Positions 52,277-61,284 of a DNA stretch of 64,000 bases are shown in pieces. Under the pieces are notes generated by a model that did no database searches, had not been told where the DNA came from, and was given only the letters and a program-made list of their open reading frames with translations. The stretch is from Exiguobacterium flavidum. Its GTDB lineage: Bacteria > Bacillota > Bacilli > Exiguobacteriales > Exiguobacteriaceae. Each line of letters opens with the position of its first letter. Positions within the stretch are counted from its first letter, which is position 1. The position numbers and the translations under genes were made by a program. Where the stretch lies: contig NZ_QPKS01000001.1 of the NCBI RefSeq assembly GCF_003344535.1, positions 108,557-172,556 on the forward strand. Direction: 5' to 3'.

Positions 52277-54095
52277 CGTGCGTCACCCGGTCCCTTTCCT
52301 CCATGCGCTTCGCCTCATTCCATCGCTCCATCGTCCCGACGAGATACCCCGTGATCCGCCGAATCCGTTCGATCTCCCGTCCGCCGCAGACCGGGCACAC
52401 CGATTCGATCGTCTGTTCCGTCGCGCAGTCGAGACAACGGTCGACCGGATGATTGATCGAACCGTAACCGATTCCCGCATCGAACATCAATCGGACGATG
52501 TCCTCGATCGCTTCCGGATTCGCAGCGAGCGCACCATCCACCTCGACGTACGTGATATGCCCCCCGTCGCAAATCGCGTGGAACGGGGCTTCGCGCCTGA
52601 TTTTCTCCCGAATCGTCAATCGCGAGGACACCGGGACGTGAAAAGAATTCGTATAGTAGGGCTTATCCGTGACGAACGGGATCTCACCGAACCGTGCTCG
52701 ATCGAACGGGACGAATTTTCCGGACAGTCCCTCGGCAGGCGTCGCGATCAGCGAGTAGTTCATCTTCATGACATGCCCATACTGCTCGACGACGCGGCGC
52801 ATCAACTGGACCCAGGCGATGCCGGTTTCATGTGCGACGTCTGACTCTCCATGGTGAAAGCCCGTCAACACTTTCAATGCTTCCGCGAGTCCGATGAATC
52901 CGACAGAGAGCGTCCCGTGCCGAAGGACGTCCTTGACTACATCCTCAGATGCGAGTTCCTCCCCTTCGAGCCAGACGTGGTGGTACAGGAACGGGAACTC
53001 ACCAGCCGTCCGTTCCGCCTGATAGAGATACCGCTCATACAGCTGAGTGCAGGCGAGCCGTGTCGTCTGTTCGAGTCGTTCGAGGAAATCGAATTCATCT
53101 TCAGCAAGGAGAGCGATGCGGACGAGATTGACGGTCGTAAACGAAAGGTTCCCTCGCCCAGCCGCACTCGAACGACCGTGCCTGTTCGAAAGCACGCGGG
53201 TCCGACATCCCATATAGGCGACCTCGGAGTCCGGATCGTCATCGATCGCCCGGTTGAACGGGGCGTCAAGGAAAGAGAAGTTCGGGAACAGCCGCTTTCC
53301 TGTGACACGTGTCGCGAGTTTGAACAGATCGTAGTTCGGATCCTCCGGCTGAAAATTCATACCGTTCTTCACCTTGAAGATTTGGATCGGGAAGATTGGC
53401 GTCTCCCCTTTTCCCAGACCGGCTTCCGTCGCAAGAAGCAACGAGCGGATGAGCATCCTGCCGAACTTCGAGCTGTCCGTTCCATAATTGATCGAGACGA
53501 ACGGCACTTGCCCGCCGCCACGCGAATGCATCGAATTCGCATTATGAATGAACGCCTCACACGCCTGATCCGTGATGCGTGACGTCTCCTTCAGCGCATA
53601 GGATTCAAGCTCCGCTTCAGACCAGGCGTAGGGCAGTCGTTCGAGCTTCTCTTTTTCACGGAGGAACGTCTTCTCGACGTATGGTGCAAGGTCATGGTCG
53701 AAGGTCGCGTATGCCTGCCCGCCATGCTGCATGTTCTGATTCGCCTGAAGAATGATCGAGGCGAGCGCGAGCGCCGAACGAATGTCCTGTGGGGGACGGA
53801 TCGACCCGTGGCCGGTATGGAATCCGTCCTGCAATAACCTCGCAAGCGGGATTTGCGCGCACGTCGTCGTCCCGGTCACGTAATAATCGGCATCATGGAT
53901 ATAGATCAACTGTTCATCGAGCGCCTCCTTGACCTCAGGAGTCAACAACTGTTCATGCATCATCTCCTTCGATACGACGCTCGCAATCCGGTTCAGTTTC
54001 GCAAGTGGTGTCCGTCCATCGACGTTCGCGTTCTCCTGAGCGAGGCTTGAGTCCGGCTCAAGTATGACTTGCTGGTAGAGCAACTGTGTATTCAT
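52251..54095 (-). CDS. nrdD: Anaerobic ribonucleoside-triphosphate reductase
   Basis: About 614 residues. Glycyl-radical enzyme that reduces NTPs to dNTPs without oxygen. The C-terminal part shows the zinc site CLDC...CPVCGG and the glycyl-radical motif RITGYLVGTMERWN. A Cys-containing YVTGTTTCAQIPLARLL lies near residue 70. The first 30 residues are too short for a full ATP-cone regulatory domain, so allosteric control may differ from the E. coli enzyme. ATG at 54095 preferred, with GGGAG at 9 bases. Confidence 0.95.
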   Translation of the reverse strand: MNTQLLYQQVILEPDSSLAQENANVDGRTPLAKLNRIASVVSKEMMHEQLLTPEVKEALDEQLIYIHDADYYVTGTTTCAQIPLARLLQDGFHTGHGSIRPPQDIRSALALASIILQANQNMQHGGQAYATFDHDLAPYVEKTFLREKEKLERLPYAWSEAELESYALKETSRITDQACEAFIHNANSMHSRGGGQVPFVSINYGTDSSKFGRMLIRSLLLATEAGLGKGETPIFPIQIFKVKNGMNFQPEDPNYDLFKLATRVTGKRLFPNFSFLDAPFNRAIDDDPDSEVAYMGCRTRVLSNRHGRSSAAGRGNLSFTTVNLVRIALLAEDEFDFLERLEQTTRLACTQLYERYLYQAERTAGEFPFLYHHVWLEGEELASEDVVKDVLRHGTLSVGFIGLAEALKVLTGFHHGESDVAHETGIAWVQLMRRVVEQYGHVMKMNYSLIATPAEGLSGKFVPFDRARFGEIPFVTDKPYYTNSFHVPVSSRLTIREKIRREAPFHAICDGGHITYVEVDGALAANPEAIEDIVRLMFDAGIGYGSINHPVDRCLDCATEQTIESVCPVCGGREIERIRRITGYLVGTMERWNEAKRMEERDRVTHDAASVTRP

Positions 54096-54138
54096 GCTGT
54101 CCATCTCCCGTATTTAGTATGAATTCCTCTTTTAATCC

Positions 54139-54156
54139 GTCACAATATCTATATAT
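54139..54156. promoter_or_regulatory. NrdR-box-like sequence at nrdD
   Basis: TCACAATATCTATATATG resembles the NrdR consensus ACACWATATMTWGT and covers the -10 of the nrdD promoter; only one box is clear. Confidence 0.35.
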
Positions 54157-54179
54157 GGGATTACAAGGACCGTTTTCAA
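54150..54179 (-). promoter_or_regulatory. nrdD promoter
   Basis: Minus strand TTGAAA, 18 bp, TATATA. Confidence 0.5.
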
Positions 54180-54211
54180 GAAGGCACGATTTTAAAAAAA
54201 TGCAAGGACTA

Positions 54212-54227
54212 TGTGCCATTATTCACG
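54212..54227. promoter_or_regulatory. FNR/CRP-like half-sites
   Basis: TGTGC-N6-TCACG, two mismatches from TGTGA-N6-TCACA, upstream of nrdD. A similar TGTGA-N5-TCACG occurs at 54292-54306 before the ABC gene. Confidence 0.35.
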
Positions 54228-54324
54228 AATTCGCTACGAAATAATCCTTCAAAAGGTGATTCAACCAAGGAAAAGGGGAATTCATTAACACTGTGATTTT
54301 TTCACGCGAAGGGGGAACCGTGCG

Positions 54325-55023
54325 ATGATCGTGATGAAGAACGTCAGCAAAATCTACAGGAGCGGAGATATCGAGACCGCAGCGCTCAAGGACATCGACT
54401 TGACGATCGCTGAAGGCGAGTTCGTCGTCATCCTTGGTCCAAGCGGCAGCGGGAAGAGCACACTGCTCAACGTCATCAGCGGACTCGATTCCGTCACCTC
54501 AGGAACGATCCAGTTCAGGGATGTTCGTCTGACCGACTTGACGGAGCGTGAGATGACCGCCTTCAGACGCCAGCATCTCGGTTTCATCTTTCAGCAATAT
54601 AATCTGCTGCAGAACCTGACCGTCTATGAAAACATCCAAATCGGCTCGGACATCGGAACGAATCCCCTGCCGATCGACGAGCTTCTCGAATCGATCGGCC
54701 TGACAAACGCACGCGACAAGTACCCACACCAATTGTCCGGAGGCGAGCAGCAGCGTGTCTCCGTCGCCCGCAGTCTCGCGAAGAATCCGGACATCATCTT
54801 CTGCGATGAACCGACCGGATCACTCGATGAGGAGAACTCGAAGAAGGTCCTGCAAATGTTGCAGGACCTGAACGATACCTTTCATAAGACGGTCGTCGTC
54901 ATCACCCATAACAACGGGATCGCCGAGATGGCCGACCAGGTCATCCGAATGAACTCCGGCCGTATCCTGTCGGTCACACGCAACCCGGTCCGAAAAGCAG
55001 CGTCAGCCATCCATTGGGGTTAG
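54325..55023 (+). CDS. ABC transporter ATP-binding protein (LolD/MacB type)
   Basis: 232 residues. Walker A GPSGSGKST, Q-loop FQQYNLLQNLTVYENI, signature QLSGGEQQRVSVARSL, Walker B IIFCDEPTGSLD and H-loop THN. The DEPTGSLDEENSKKVL stretch marks the LolD/MacB/BceA class that works with FtsX-type permeases. GGGGGAA ribosome site. It pairs with the permease 12 bp downstream. Confidence 0.93.
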   Translation: MIVMKNVSKIYRSGDIETAALKDIDLTIAEGEFVVILGPSGSGKSTLLNVISGLDSVTSGTIQFRDVRLTDLTEREMTAFRRQHLGFIFQQYNLLQNLTVYENIQIGSDIGTNPLPIDELLESIGLTNARDKYPHQLSGGEQQRVSVARSLAKNPDIIFCDEPTGSLDEENSKKVLQMLQDLNDTFHKTVVVITHNNGIAEMADQVIRMNSGRILSVTRNPVRKAASAIHWG

Positions 55024-55035
55024 GAGGTAGATGAT

Positions 55036-57378
55036 ATGCTTCTCAAGAACGTATTCAAGACACTCCGCGGAAGATGGCTTCAGCTTATCGCGATCGGTTT
55101 GATCATCATCCTCAGCTCGCTGACATATACGATGATGTTCTATGGCTTGAGCGGCATCGAGGAGCCGACCGAAACTTACTTGGAGAAGTATCGCCAAGAG
55201 GATTTCGCGGTCGAGTTCTTGAACCGGGTCACGCCCGAGGAGGCAACGGATCCGAGAATCAATGCACTCGCATCCCGTGGACGCTATACGCTGAATGATG
55301 TCAAACTGGCGGACACCAAACTCTTCGACACGTTGATTGCCGGTCGGCGCTCCCAGTTCCTCAAGGAGTATCCAGACACCCAAGTCGAATTACGCCAGTT
55401 CAAGACCTTCCAGTACGATTTCAAAGGACGCGATCACCAGGCGCTGCTCGTCAAAAACGGATCGACGATCAACCGGTCCTACTTCGAGGAAGGACGCACT
55501 CCCGGATCGGATGACGAAGTCGCTTTGACGAAAATCTATGCGGATAAGAATGACATCTCGATCGGCGACAGCTTTCGTCTCGCCGGAAAGACGTACCGTG
55601 TATCGGGCTTCGTCCTCGTCCCGGACTATACGTTACCGGTCTTTCAGGAATCATTCTTCAACATCGATACGGCCCTTCAGACGATCGTCGTCACGACCGA
55701 CGACGAATACGAGCAGATTCGTGCGCCTGAGAACTACCGATTCTCAGGGACCAATGCCGGTGAACGGGTCGAGACGACGTTCGACGCGAAGAAATTGCCG
55801 TTCGTCACGAACGTCGAGAATACGGACAGCATCATGCGCAGCGGAGCCATCTACGACGAAATCACGGAAGGAAAAGTAGTCGCTCTGGGACTCAGCATCT
55901 TCATCGCGACGCTTGCCGTCATCATCGTCGCCCTGATGATCTCGAACTTGCTTCAGGCGGAGCGCGGACAGATCGGCATCCTGAAGGCGATTGGATACCG
56001 ACGGATCGAAATCGCACTCCCCTACCTTGCCTCGATGATGTTCCTCGCCTTCATCATGCTGATCATCGGCTACATTGCCGGCTCATTCCTCGCCGAACCA
56101 TTGAAGGCGCTCTATCTAGACTTCTATCTTCTTCCTTCCGGTTCGATCAGCCAGCGCCCGGTCGTCTTCGCGACAGCGATCCTCGTCCCGCTCGCCTTCT
56201 TCGCTCTCATCTCAGGCCTGCTCATCTACAAAATTTTAGGTGCAAGCGCCCTGTCGCTCCTCACCCCGCAACAGAGCAAGTCTCTCAACCGTCTGAGCCG
56301 TTCTGTCAGCAGGCTCCTGTCCCATGCAAGGAGCATCACGAAATTCAAATACCTGTATGCGATCCGGAGTACGAGCAGCTTTCTGCTCTTCTTCGTCGGA
56401 ATCATGTTTTCGACGCTCTTGATCACCTTCTCCTTCATGATGGTCGGGATGATCGACCGGATGACTGTCGAATCCTTGAAAAAATATGAGTACGCCTACG
56501 AGGCATACATCGATCCGGCGGCTCCACCCGCCTTAGCTGCATCTCAGGAGAAGTTCTTGACGTACCCTTATGCGACCGTCGATGGTGATCTCGTGACACT
56601 GCATGGTCTAGAGAAGGACAATCGGCTTCATCGGCTCTATGACGGGAAGACTGACATCTCATCGCAGACGGAAGAAGGGGTCGTGCTGACGAAGCAGCTG
56701 AGCATGAAACTCGGTCTTGAGGCTGGTGATATGATCGATGTCACGGTCGATGACGAGACGTTCGAATTGAAAGTAGCAGGAGTCGCCGACGAATATGTCT
56801 CGAAAGAAATCTACCTCGACATCGAGACTCTCAGCGAGATGCTCACGGAAGGCCGGACGACCACCCTGTTCAGCGGCATCTACTCGAAACAGCGTCCGGC
56901 AGCAGCGAACTTCCCGGTCATCATCGAAAAGGCCGGTGTCATCGATCAGGCGAAGGCGATGGATGATTATGTCCAACTCATCACCCGGGTCATGATCGGT
57001 GCGGCAGCCGTCATCGCGTCAAGCATCCTGTTCGTCCTGACATCCTTCACCGTCGAGAAGAACTACTTCACCATCTCCTTGCTGAAGGTGATGGGCTATA
57101 CAAGGCGCGAAGTCAATGCGATGGTGCTGAACAGCTATTTCGTCTACACTGTCCTGAGCTGCCTGATCAGCATCCCGCTTGCCTACCTGATCCTTTATAC
57201 GATGATGCGGTTCTTCCTGTCGGAGTATGACGTCATCCTGCCGCTGCAGTTCGAACCGGAGTTCGTCCTCTACACGCTCGTCATCATCCTCTGCCTCTTC
57301 TTCGCGAGCACTGCCGTCAGCCGGCGCAAGATCGAGCGCATCCCGCTGCAGGAGGTGCTGAAGACGTACGGTGAATAA
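55036..57378 (+). CDS. FtsX-type ABC permease with two FtsX domains
   Basis: 780 residues. An N-terminal helix (about 15-36) is followed by a 240-residue extracellular domain (about 40-275), three helices (about 285-405) and a connecting helix near 440-465. Then come a second extracellular part (about 480-630) and three final helices ending RRKIERIPLQEVLKTYGE. The FtsX core KAIGYRRIEIALPYL and KVMGYTRREVNAMVL occurs twice. Such mechanotransmission or lipoprotein/peptide permeases move or release envelope substrates; no sensor kinase pair flanks it directly. Confidence 0.9.
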   Translation: MLLKNVFKTLRGRWLQLIAIGLIIILSSLTYTMMFYGLSGIEEPTETYLEKYRQEDFAVEFLNRVTPEEATDPRINALASRGRYTLNDVKLADTKLFDTLIAGRRSQFLKEYPDTQVELRQFKTFQYDFKGRDHQALLVKNGSTINRSYFEEGRTPGSDDEVALTKIYADKNDISIGDSFRLAGKTYRVSGFVLVPDYTLPVFQESFFNIDTALQTIVVTTDDEYEQIRAPENYRFSGTNAGERVETTFDAKKLPFVTNVENTDSIMRSGAIYDEITEGKVVALGLSIFIATLAVIIVALMISNLLQAERGQIGILKAIGYRRIEIALPYLASMMFLAFIMLIIGYIAGSFLAEPLKALYLDFYLLPSGSISQRPVVFATAILVPLAFFALISGLLIYKILGASALSLLTPQQSKSLNRLSRSVSRLLSHARSITKFKYLYAIRSTSSFLLFFVGIMFSTLLITFSFMMVGMIDRMTVESLKKYEYAYEAYIDPAAPPALAASQEKFLTYPYATVDGDLVTLHGLEKDNRLHRLYDGKTDISSQTEEGVVLTKQLSMKLGLEAGDMIDVTVDDETFELKVAGVADEYVSKEIYLDIETLSEMLTEGRTTTLFSGIYSKQRPAAANFPVIIEKAGVIDQAKAMDDYVQLITRVMIGAAAVIASSILFVLTSFTVEKNYFTISLLKVMGYTRREVNAMVLNSYFVYTVLSCLISIPLAYLILYTMMRFFLSEYDVILPLQFEPEFVLYTLVIILCLFFASTAVSRRKIERIPLQEVLKTYGE

Positions 57379-57403
57379 TCAGGTAGGTCTTTCCATCGTT
57401 CTC

Positions 57404-57412
57404 TGCTATAAT
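57404..57412 (+). promoter_or_regulatory. Extended -10 promoter before the RNase-H-like gene
   Basis: TGC-TATAAT, a perfect extended -10; the -35 is weak. Confidence 0.55.
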
Positions 57413-57438
57413 CGATGACGAGAAAGGCTGTGAGTGAC

Positions 57439-57828
57439 ATGAGAGAAATCATCGTCTATATCCGGACGAGTTACGACTTCAAAGCGGACGTCGGACGGGC
57501 CATCCGCGTCATCGAGTTCCACGGACGCCGTACGACCGTGATCGATACGATCCCGAAGTCGAATCCGAAACGGATCATCCTGCTTGAGATGATCCGTGCC
57601 GTCCAATCGTTCAAGGAACCGTTCGCGATCACGTTCTTCGTCGAATGCAATTTCGGGTTCAAGTATTTGACGAACGATAAGAAGTGGGAGAACCGAGACC
57701 TCGGAGACACGTTCAACGAGTTGGTCGAGGCAGGCGGCCATACGGTCGAATTCAAGGATTGTTCGTTCGTCGAGAACGGCAAATCGATTCAGAAGTGGCT
57801 TGGCAACACGTTGAAGAACGCCCAATGA
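57439..57828 (+). CDS. RNase-H-like fold protein, catalytic residues lost (tentative)
   Basis: 129 residues, no signal or membrane segment. The order of segments follows RNase HI: an opening strand (EIIVYIRTSYDF), KRIILLEMIRAVQSFKEPFAITFFVECNFGFKYL in place of the R-x-E-L helix and T-D-S-Q strand, and KWENRDLGDTFNELVEAGGHTVEF in place of the W-x-N-R-D-L-W segment. The catalytic acids are changed (Asp of the first strand to Arg, Glu of R-x-E-L to Ile, Asp of T-D-S to Glu), so enzymatic activity is doubtful. A nucleic-acid-binding role is a guess. The ATG at 57439 is chosen for promoter position. Confidence 0.55.
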   Translation: MREIIVYIRTSYDFKADVGRAIRVIEFHGRRTTVIDTIPKSNPKRIILLEMIRAVQSFKEPFAITFFVECNFGFKYLTNDKKWENRDLGDTFNELVEAGGHTVEFKDCSFVENGKSIQKWLGNTLKNAQ

Positions 57829-57830
57829 AA

Positions 57831-57869
57831 AAAAACGGTTTGAAGGTGAATTCACCTTCAGACCGTTTT
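57831..57869. terminator. Bidirectional terminator between convergent genes
   Basis: Perfect-to-near-perfect 18-bp arms AAAACGGT(t)TGAAGGTGAA / TTCACCTTCA(g)ACCGTTTT; overlaps the histidine kinase stop. Confidence 0.85.
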
Positions 57870-59876
57870 CAATTCCTCCGTATGCTCCGTCTCTTGGCGG
57901 ACCGGCAACTCGAAGCTGAACGTACTTCCTTCCCCGTAAGTCGACGTCACGGACAACTCACCATCGTGCGCACGGACGATTTCCCTGCAGATGGCGAGAC
58001 CGAGACCAGTCCCGCCGATTTTCCGGCTGTCGGAGTTATCGACACGGTAGAATTTGTTGAACAGATTCGGAATGGCTGCGGTCGGTATTCCGATTCCATG
58101 ATCGCGGATCGATACCGCGATCCGGTCCCTTCTGTGTTCGATCGTCGTCAGGACGTTGCCTCCTTCAGGCGAGTATTTGATAGCATTGCTGAGTAGGTTT
58201 CCAATCAACTGCCTGATGCTGTCTGCGTCTCCCTCGATCTCGTACGATCGGTCGAAGTCTGCATCAATCTTCAACTGATGGATGGATGAGGAGCCTCCGT
58301 AGAAATCGGATGCTTCCTGCACGATGTGAAGCAGATCTATTTTTTGGATCATGTATGACTGTTGACCAGATTCCATGCGCTGCACGTCAAGGAAGTCATT
58401 GACGAGGTGGGTCAGCCGTTTCGCCTCTGAATGGATCGTCTTCAAGTAGTTCGTACTCCGTTCTTCGTTCAAATCCCGCTCGAGCATCAGTTCCGTAAAG
58501 CCATAGATCGACGAGAGCGGCGTCCGCAATTCGTGCGAGACCGTCGAGACGAGTTCCGATTTCATCCGGTCGACCTCCGTCTCGGCCGTGACATCGCGGA
58601 GCACGAGCATCGTCCCTTTTTGCTGGTCGCTGCGCTCGATCTCCTCCGCATAGATTTGCAGGAAGTACTCCCCTTGATCGATCGTCACGGACAACAAATC
58701 TCGCGGCGTTTCGCCGGAAAGAACCTGTTCAAGGTAGGAGAGGAAGCTTTCCTTCTGGTCGACCCTTCCTGCGATTTCCTCCGCCGAGACCTCTAGCAGC
58801 GCTAGGGAATGTTCGTCCTGCTCCTCGACTTCCTGTGTCTCAAGGTTCGCGAACATTCGAAGCAACGCGCGGTTTCCAAGGATTCGTCCTTCTTCCTGTT
58901 CGACGTAGAGAATCGCTTCCCGGATTGAATTAAGCAGTTGCGTCGTTTCTTGCCTTTCCTGCTTCATCTGGTCGTACAGCGCCATCCGCATGAGCGAGAT
59001 GGCGATCTGTTTGGAGTAGGACTCGAGTTCATCGATGTCGTCCTCATCGAACGGCGCGTCGAAACGCGCCAGATAGAGGCAGGCCATCAATTGATCATCA
59101 GACGGATTTTTCACCGGGATGACCGCTTCATTGATGTAATAAGGGTGCGGCAGCAACAGGTCGTCCGTCACCTTTTTCGAGGATTCCGCCGTCACTTTCG
59201 ACATCATGACCCGTTTCAACAACAGTGACTGTGTCTTCAAGCTTTCCTGCTGCTCTTCCGTCATCTCCTTCGGCACGACCGAAGTGATCTCCCCGTTCTT
59301 GACGAGCAGCAACGCACCGAACTCCGTCTTCGTCAGTTTGACGATTTTTCCGATGACTGATGAATAGTCAAAGAGGCTTTCCTTTGACGCGAGCGTCTCG
59401 ATCAGTTCGTTACGGTCCTGAAGGTGCATCTCGCTCCGCTTAGTCTGATCGAGTATTCGCTCGAGTTCCTCCCGTTTAATTTCGAGCTGTTCGTTCTGAC
59501 GCGACAACTCCTCCCGCTGGTCTTCGATCGACCGTGCCATCCGATTGAATGCCTTCGTCAAATCACCAACTTCGTCATCCATCTCGACGTCATGCGAGAG
59601 CGAGATCGACTTACCTTCTGCGAGTCGCTTGCTCTTGACGCTCAATTCCTTCAACTGATTGGAAAGGGAAACGACCATCGGTTTGATCACCAGGAAAAAC
59701 GCGAGGACAGACAGCCCGATTTGGCCTAGAAGGAGCCAAAGCGGCCAGTCCGTCCCATCCCCCGGATTTCGGGCATATCGATAGACGGCAAGCGACGTCA
59801 GGATGCTCAACGTGATGATTGCATAAAAAATCGTCAGCAGCTGACGACTGATTTTTTGTTTATACCAAGTTCTCAT
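57858..59876 (-). CDS. Sensor histidine kinase (HAMP-GAF-PAS-HisKA-HATPase)
   Basis: 672 residues. Two membrane helices (about 12-31 and 46-65) enclose a very short outer loop, so it probably senses inside signals. Then come HAMP (to about 120), coiled coil, a GAF-like domain (about 160-310), PAS (about 320-445), HisKA with phospho-His in VSTVSHELRTPLSS (about 455), and HATPase with N-box NLLSNAIKYSP, G1 DHGIGIP and G2 GTGLGLAI. No response regulator gene is adjacent, so its partner lies elsewhere. GAGGAGG is 13 bases from the ATG. Confidence 0.93.
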   Translation of the reverse strand: MRTWYKQKISRQLLTIFYAIITLSILTSLAVYRYARNPGDGTDWPLWLLLGQIGLSVLAFFLVIKPMVVSLSNQLKELSVKSKRLAEGKSISLSHDVEMDDEVGDLTKAFNRMARSIEDQREELSRQNEQLEIKREELERILDQTKRSEMHLQDRNELIETLASKESLFDYSSVIGKIVKLTKTEFGALLLVKNGEITSVVPKEMTEEQQESLKTQSLLLKRVMMSKVTAESSKKVTDDLLLPHPYYINEAVIPVKNPSDDQLMACLYLARFDAPFDEDDIDELESYSKQIAISLMRMALYDQMKQERQETTQLLNSIREAILYVEQEEGRILGNRALLRMFANLETQEVEEQDEHSLALLEVSAEEIAGRVDQKESFLSYLEQVLSGETPRDLLSVTIDQGEYFLQIYAEEIERSDQQKGTMLVLRDVTAETEVDRMKSELVSTVSHELRTPLSSIYGFTELMLERDLNEERSTNYLKTIHSEAKRLTHLVNDFLDVQRMESGQQSYMIQKIDLLHIVQEASDFYGGSSSIHQLKIDADFDRSYEIEGDADSIRQLIGNLLSNAIKYSPEGGNVLTTIEHRRDRIAVSIRDHGIGIPTAAIPNLFNKFYRVDNSDSRKIGGTGLGLAICREIVRAHDGELSVTSTYGEGSTFSFELPVRQETEHTEELKTV

Positions 59877-59999
59877 GTTACCGGTAGTACCTCCTCTTAT
59901 TCGACCCTCTCTTCTCTCTTCAGTGTCGAATTCTCTAGAAGGACTATACCCCGATTATGTTCATCTCACTCAAAAAGGTGGAGAGGAGCACGGATTGAA

Positions 60000-60557
60000 T
60001 CACCTCTCAAAAAAAGGTATCCGCAACCGTCCTTGTCGTGTGCTCGACAGACGCAACCCGAAGCGCAAGGCGAGTGCCTGAACGACTTCCTCTTTCGACA
60101 TGTCATCCGTTTCGAGATGAAACGCGAACCAATCCGACGCCAGTGCCGCTAATCGCGTTTCAGCCTGCTGATAAGCCCAGGAATTTCTGCCTTCGAGCCG
60201 CTTATGCAATCTCCGCCGAATCGTCTTCTTCGATGTCATGAGCGTCACATGATGGACTTCGTGACCCTTCTCCCGCAAACGCCCGACGATTTCATCGAAA
60301 TATTGTGTATTCGTCAGCGTCATCGGCACGAACGTCACCTGTTGCCTGCTTGCGATTTCGTCAATCGCATCGAACGTCCATTGCCGCCATAGCGGCTCGT
60401 CCTGAAAATCAGGTTGCAGGCTGCCCGGCGTGATACGCCGAAGCAGGAACCCGATCTCTTCCGGGTCGAACAAGCCTGCCCCCTCCACACGTGCTGAAAG
60501 GTTTTTCGCAGCCGTCGTCTTACCTGCCCCGAAAGACCCATTGATCCAGATGATCAT
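60000..60557 (-). CDS. TmrB-like P-loop nucleotide kinase/ATP-binding protein
   Basis: 185 residues. It begins MIIWINGSFGAGKTTAAKNLS (Walker A), has FDPEEIGFLLR and a central VTFVPMTLTNTQYF segment, matching the TmrB group (B. subtilis tunicamycin resistance protein) and related shikimate-kinase-like proteins. ATP binding is expected. Tunicamycin resistance is only suggested by similarity. AAAGGAGG ribosome site; monocistronic. Confidence 0.8.
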   Translation of the reverse strand: MIIWINGSFGAGKTTAAKNLSARVEGAGLFDPEEIGFLLRRITPGSLQPDFQDEPLWRQWTFDAIDEIASRQQVTFVPMTLTNTQYFDEIVGRLREKGHEVHHVTLMTSKKTIRRRLHKRLEGRNSWAYQQAETRLAALASDWFAFHLETDDMSKEEVVQALALRFGLRLSSTRQGRLRIPFFER

Positions 60558-60651
60558 CTTTCTTCCTCCTTTAATTAGTCATGTCGTATTTCCAGAAAAA
60601 ACGGGAAAACCTAATGTGCATCGTTAATCCCACACCGAAGGAGGAATCATC

Positions 60652-61284
60652 ATGAAAATCGGCATCATCGGCGCGACAGGGAAGGCTGGCAGCTATATCG
60701 AGGACGAAGCCGTCGAGCGCGGCCATCAGGTCGCCGCAATCGTCCGGAATCCATCCAAGGTAAAGGATGACCGCGTCTATATCGTCGAACGGGACCTCTT
60801 CGATTTGACGGAGGACGACATCGAGCCGTTCGACGTCATCGTCGACGCATTCAATGCGGCACCCGGCGATGAAATCGCCCATGTCGAATCGATTCGATTA
60901 TTGATCAGCCTGCTCAGTCGTCACCCTTCAAAGCGCCTCATCGTCGTAGGCGGTGCCGGAACATTGATGTCAGGCAGCAAGAGGCTGATGGATACGCCTG
61001 AATTCCCGGAAGCATATCTTCCTGTTTCACGCCAGATGGCACGCGCGTTCGATGAACTTCAGGCCACCGATGTTCTCAACTGGACATACATCAGCCCGTC
61101 CGTCGTCTTCGATCCAAACGGGAACCGGACAGGCCGATATGAAATCGGTACGGATGACGTATTGACGAACAGTGCCGGCGAGAGTTACATCAGTTACGCC
61201 GACTATGCGATCGCCGTCGTCGACGAGATCGAACAGGGAAAGCATATCAAGAAACGTTTCACGGCCGTATCGGAACGAAGCTGA
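60652..61284 (+). CDS. NAD(P)H-binding oxidoreductase (YwnB-like SDR)
   Basis: 210 residues. N-terminal Rossmann motif GIIGATGKAGSYIEDEAVERGHQVAAIVRNPSK; GGAGTLMSGSKRLMDTPEFP and WTYISPSVVFDPNG are typical of the atypical short-chain dehydrogenase YwnB group. The Ser-Tyr-Lys triad is not evident. Cofactor is NADP(H)-like; the substrate is unknown. GAAGGAGG ribosome site. Monocistronic and divergent from the TmrB-like gene. Confidence 0.85.
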   Translation: MKIGIIGATGKAGSYIEDEAVERGHQVAAIVRNPSKVKDDRVYIVERDLFDLTEDDIEPFDVIVDAFNAAPGDEIAHVESIRLLISLLSRHPSKRLIVVGGAGTLMSGSKRLMDTPEFPEAYLPVSRQMARAFDELQATDVLNWTYISPSVVFDPNGNRTGRYEIGTDDVLTNSAGESYISYADYAIAVVDEIEQGKHIKKRFTAVSERS

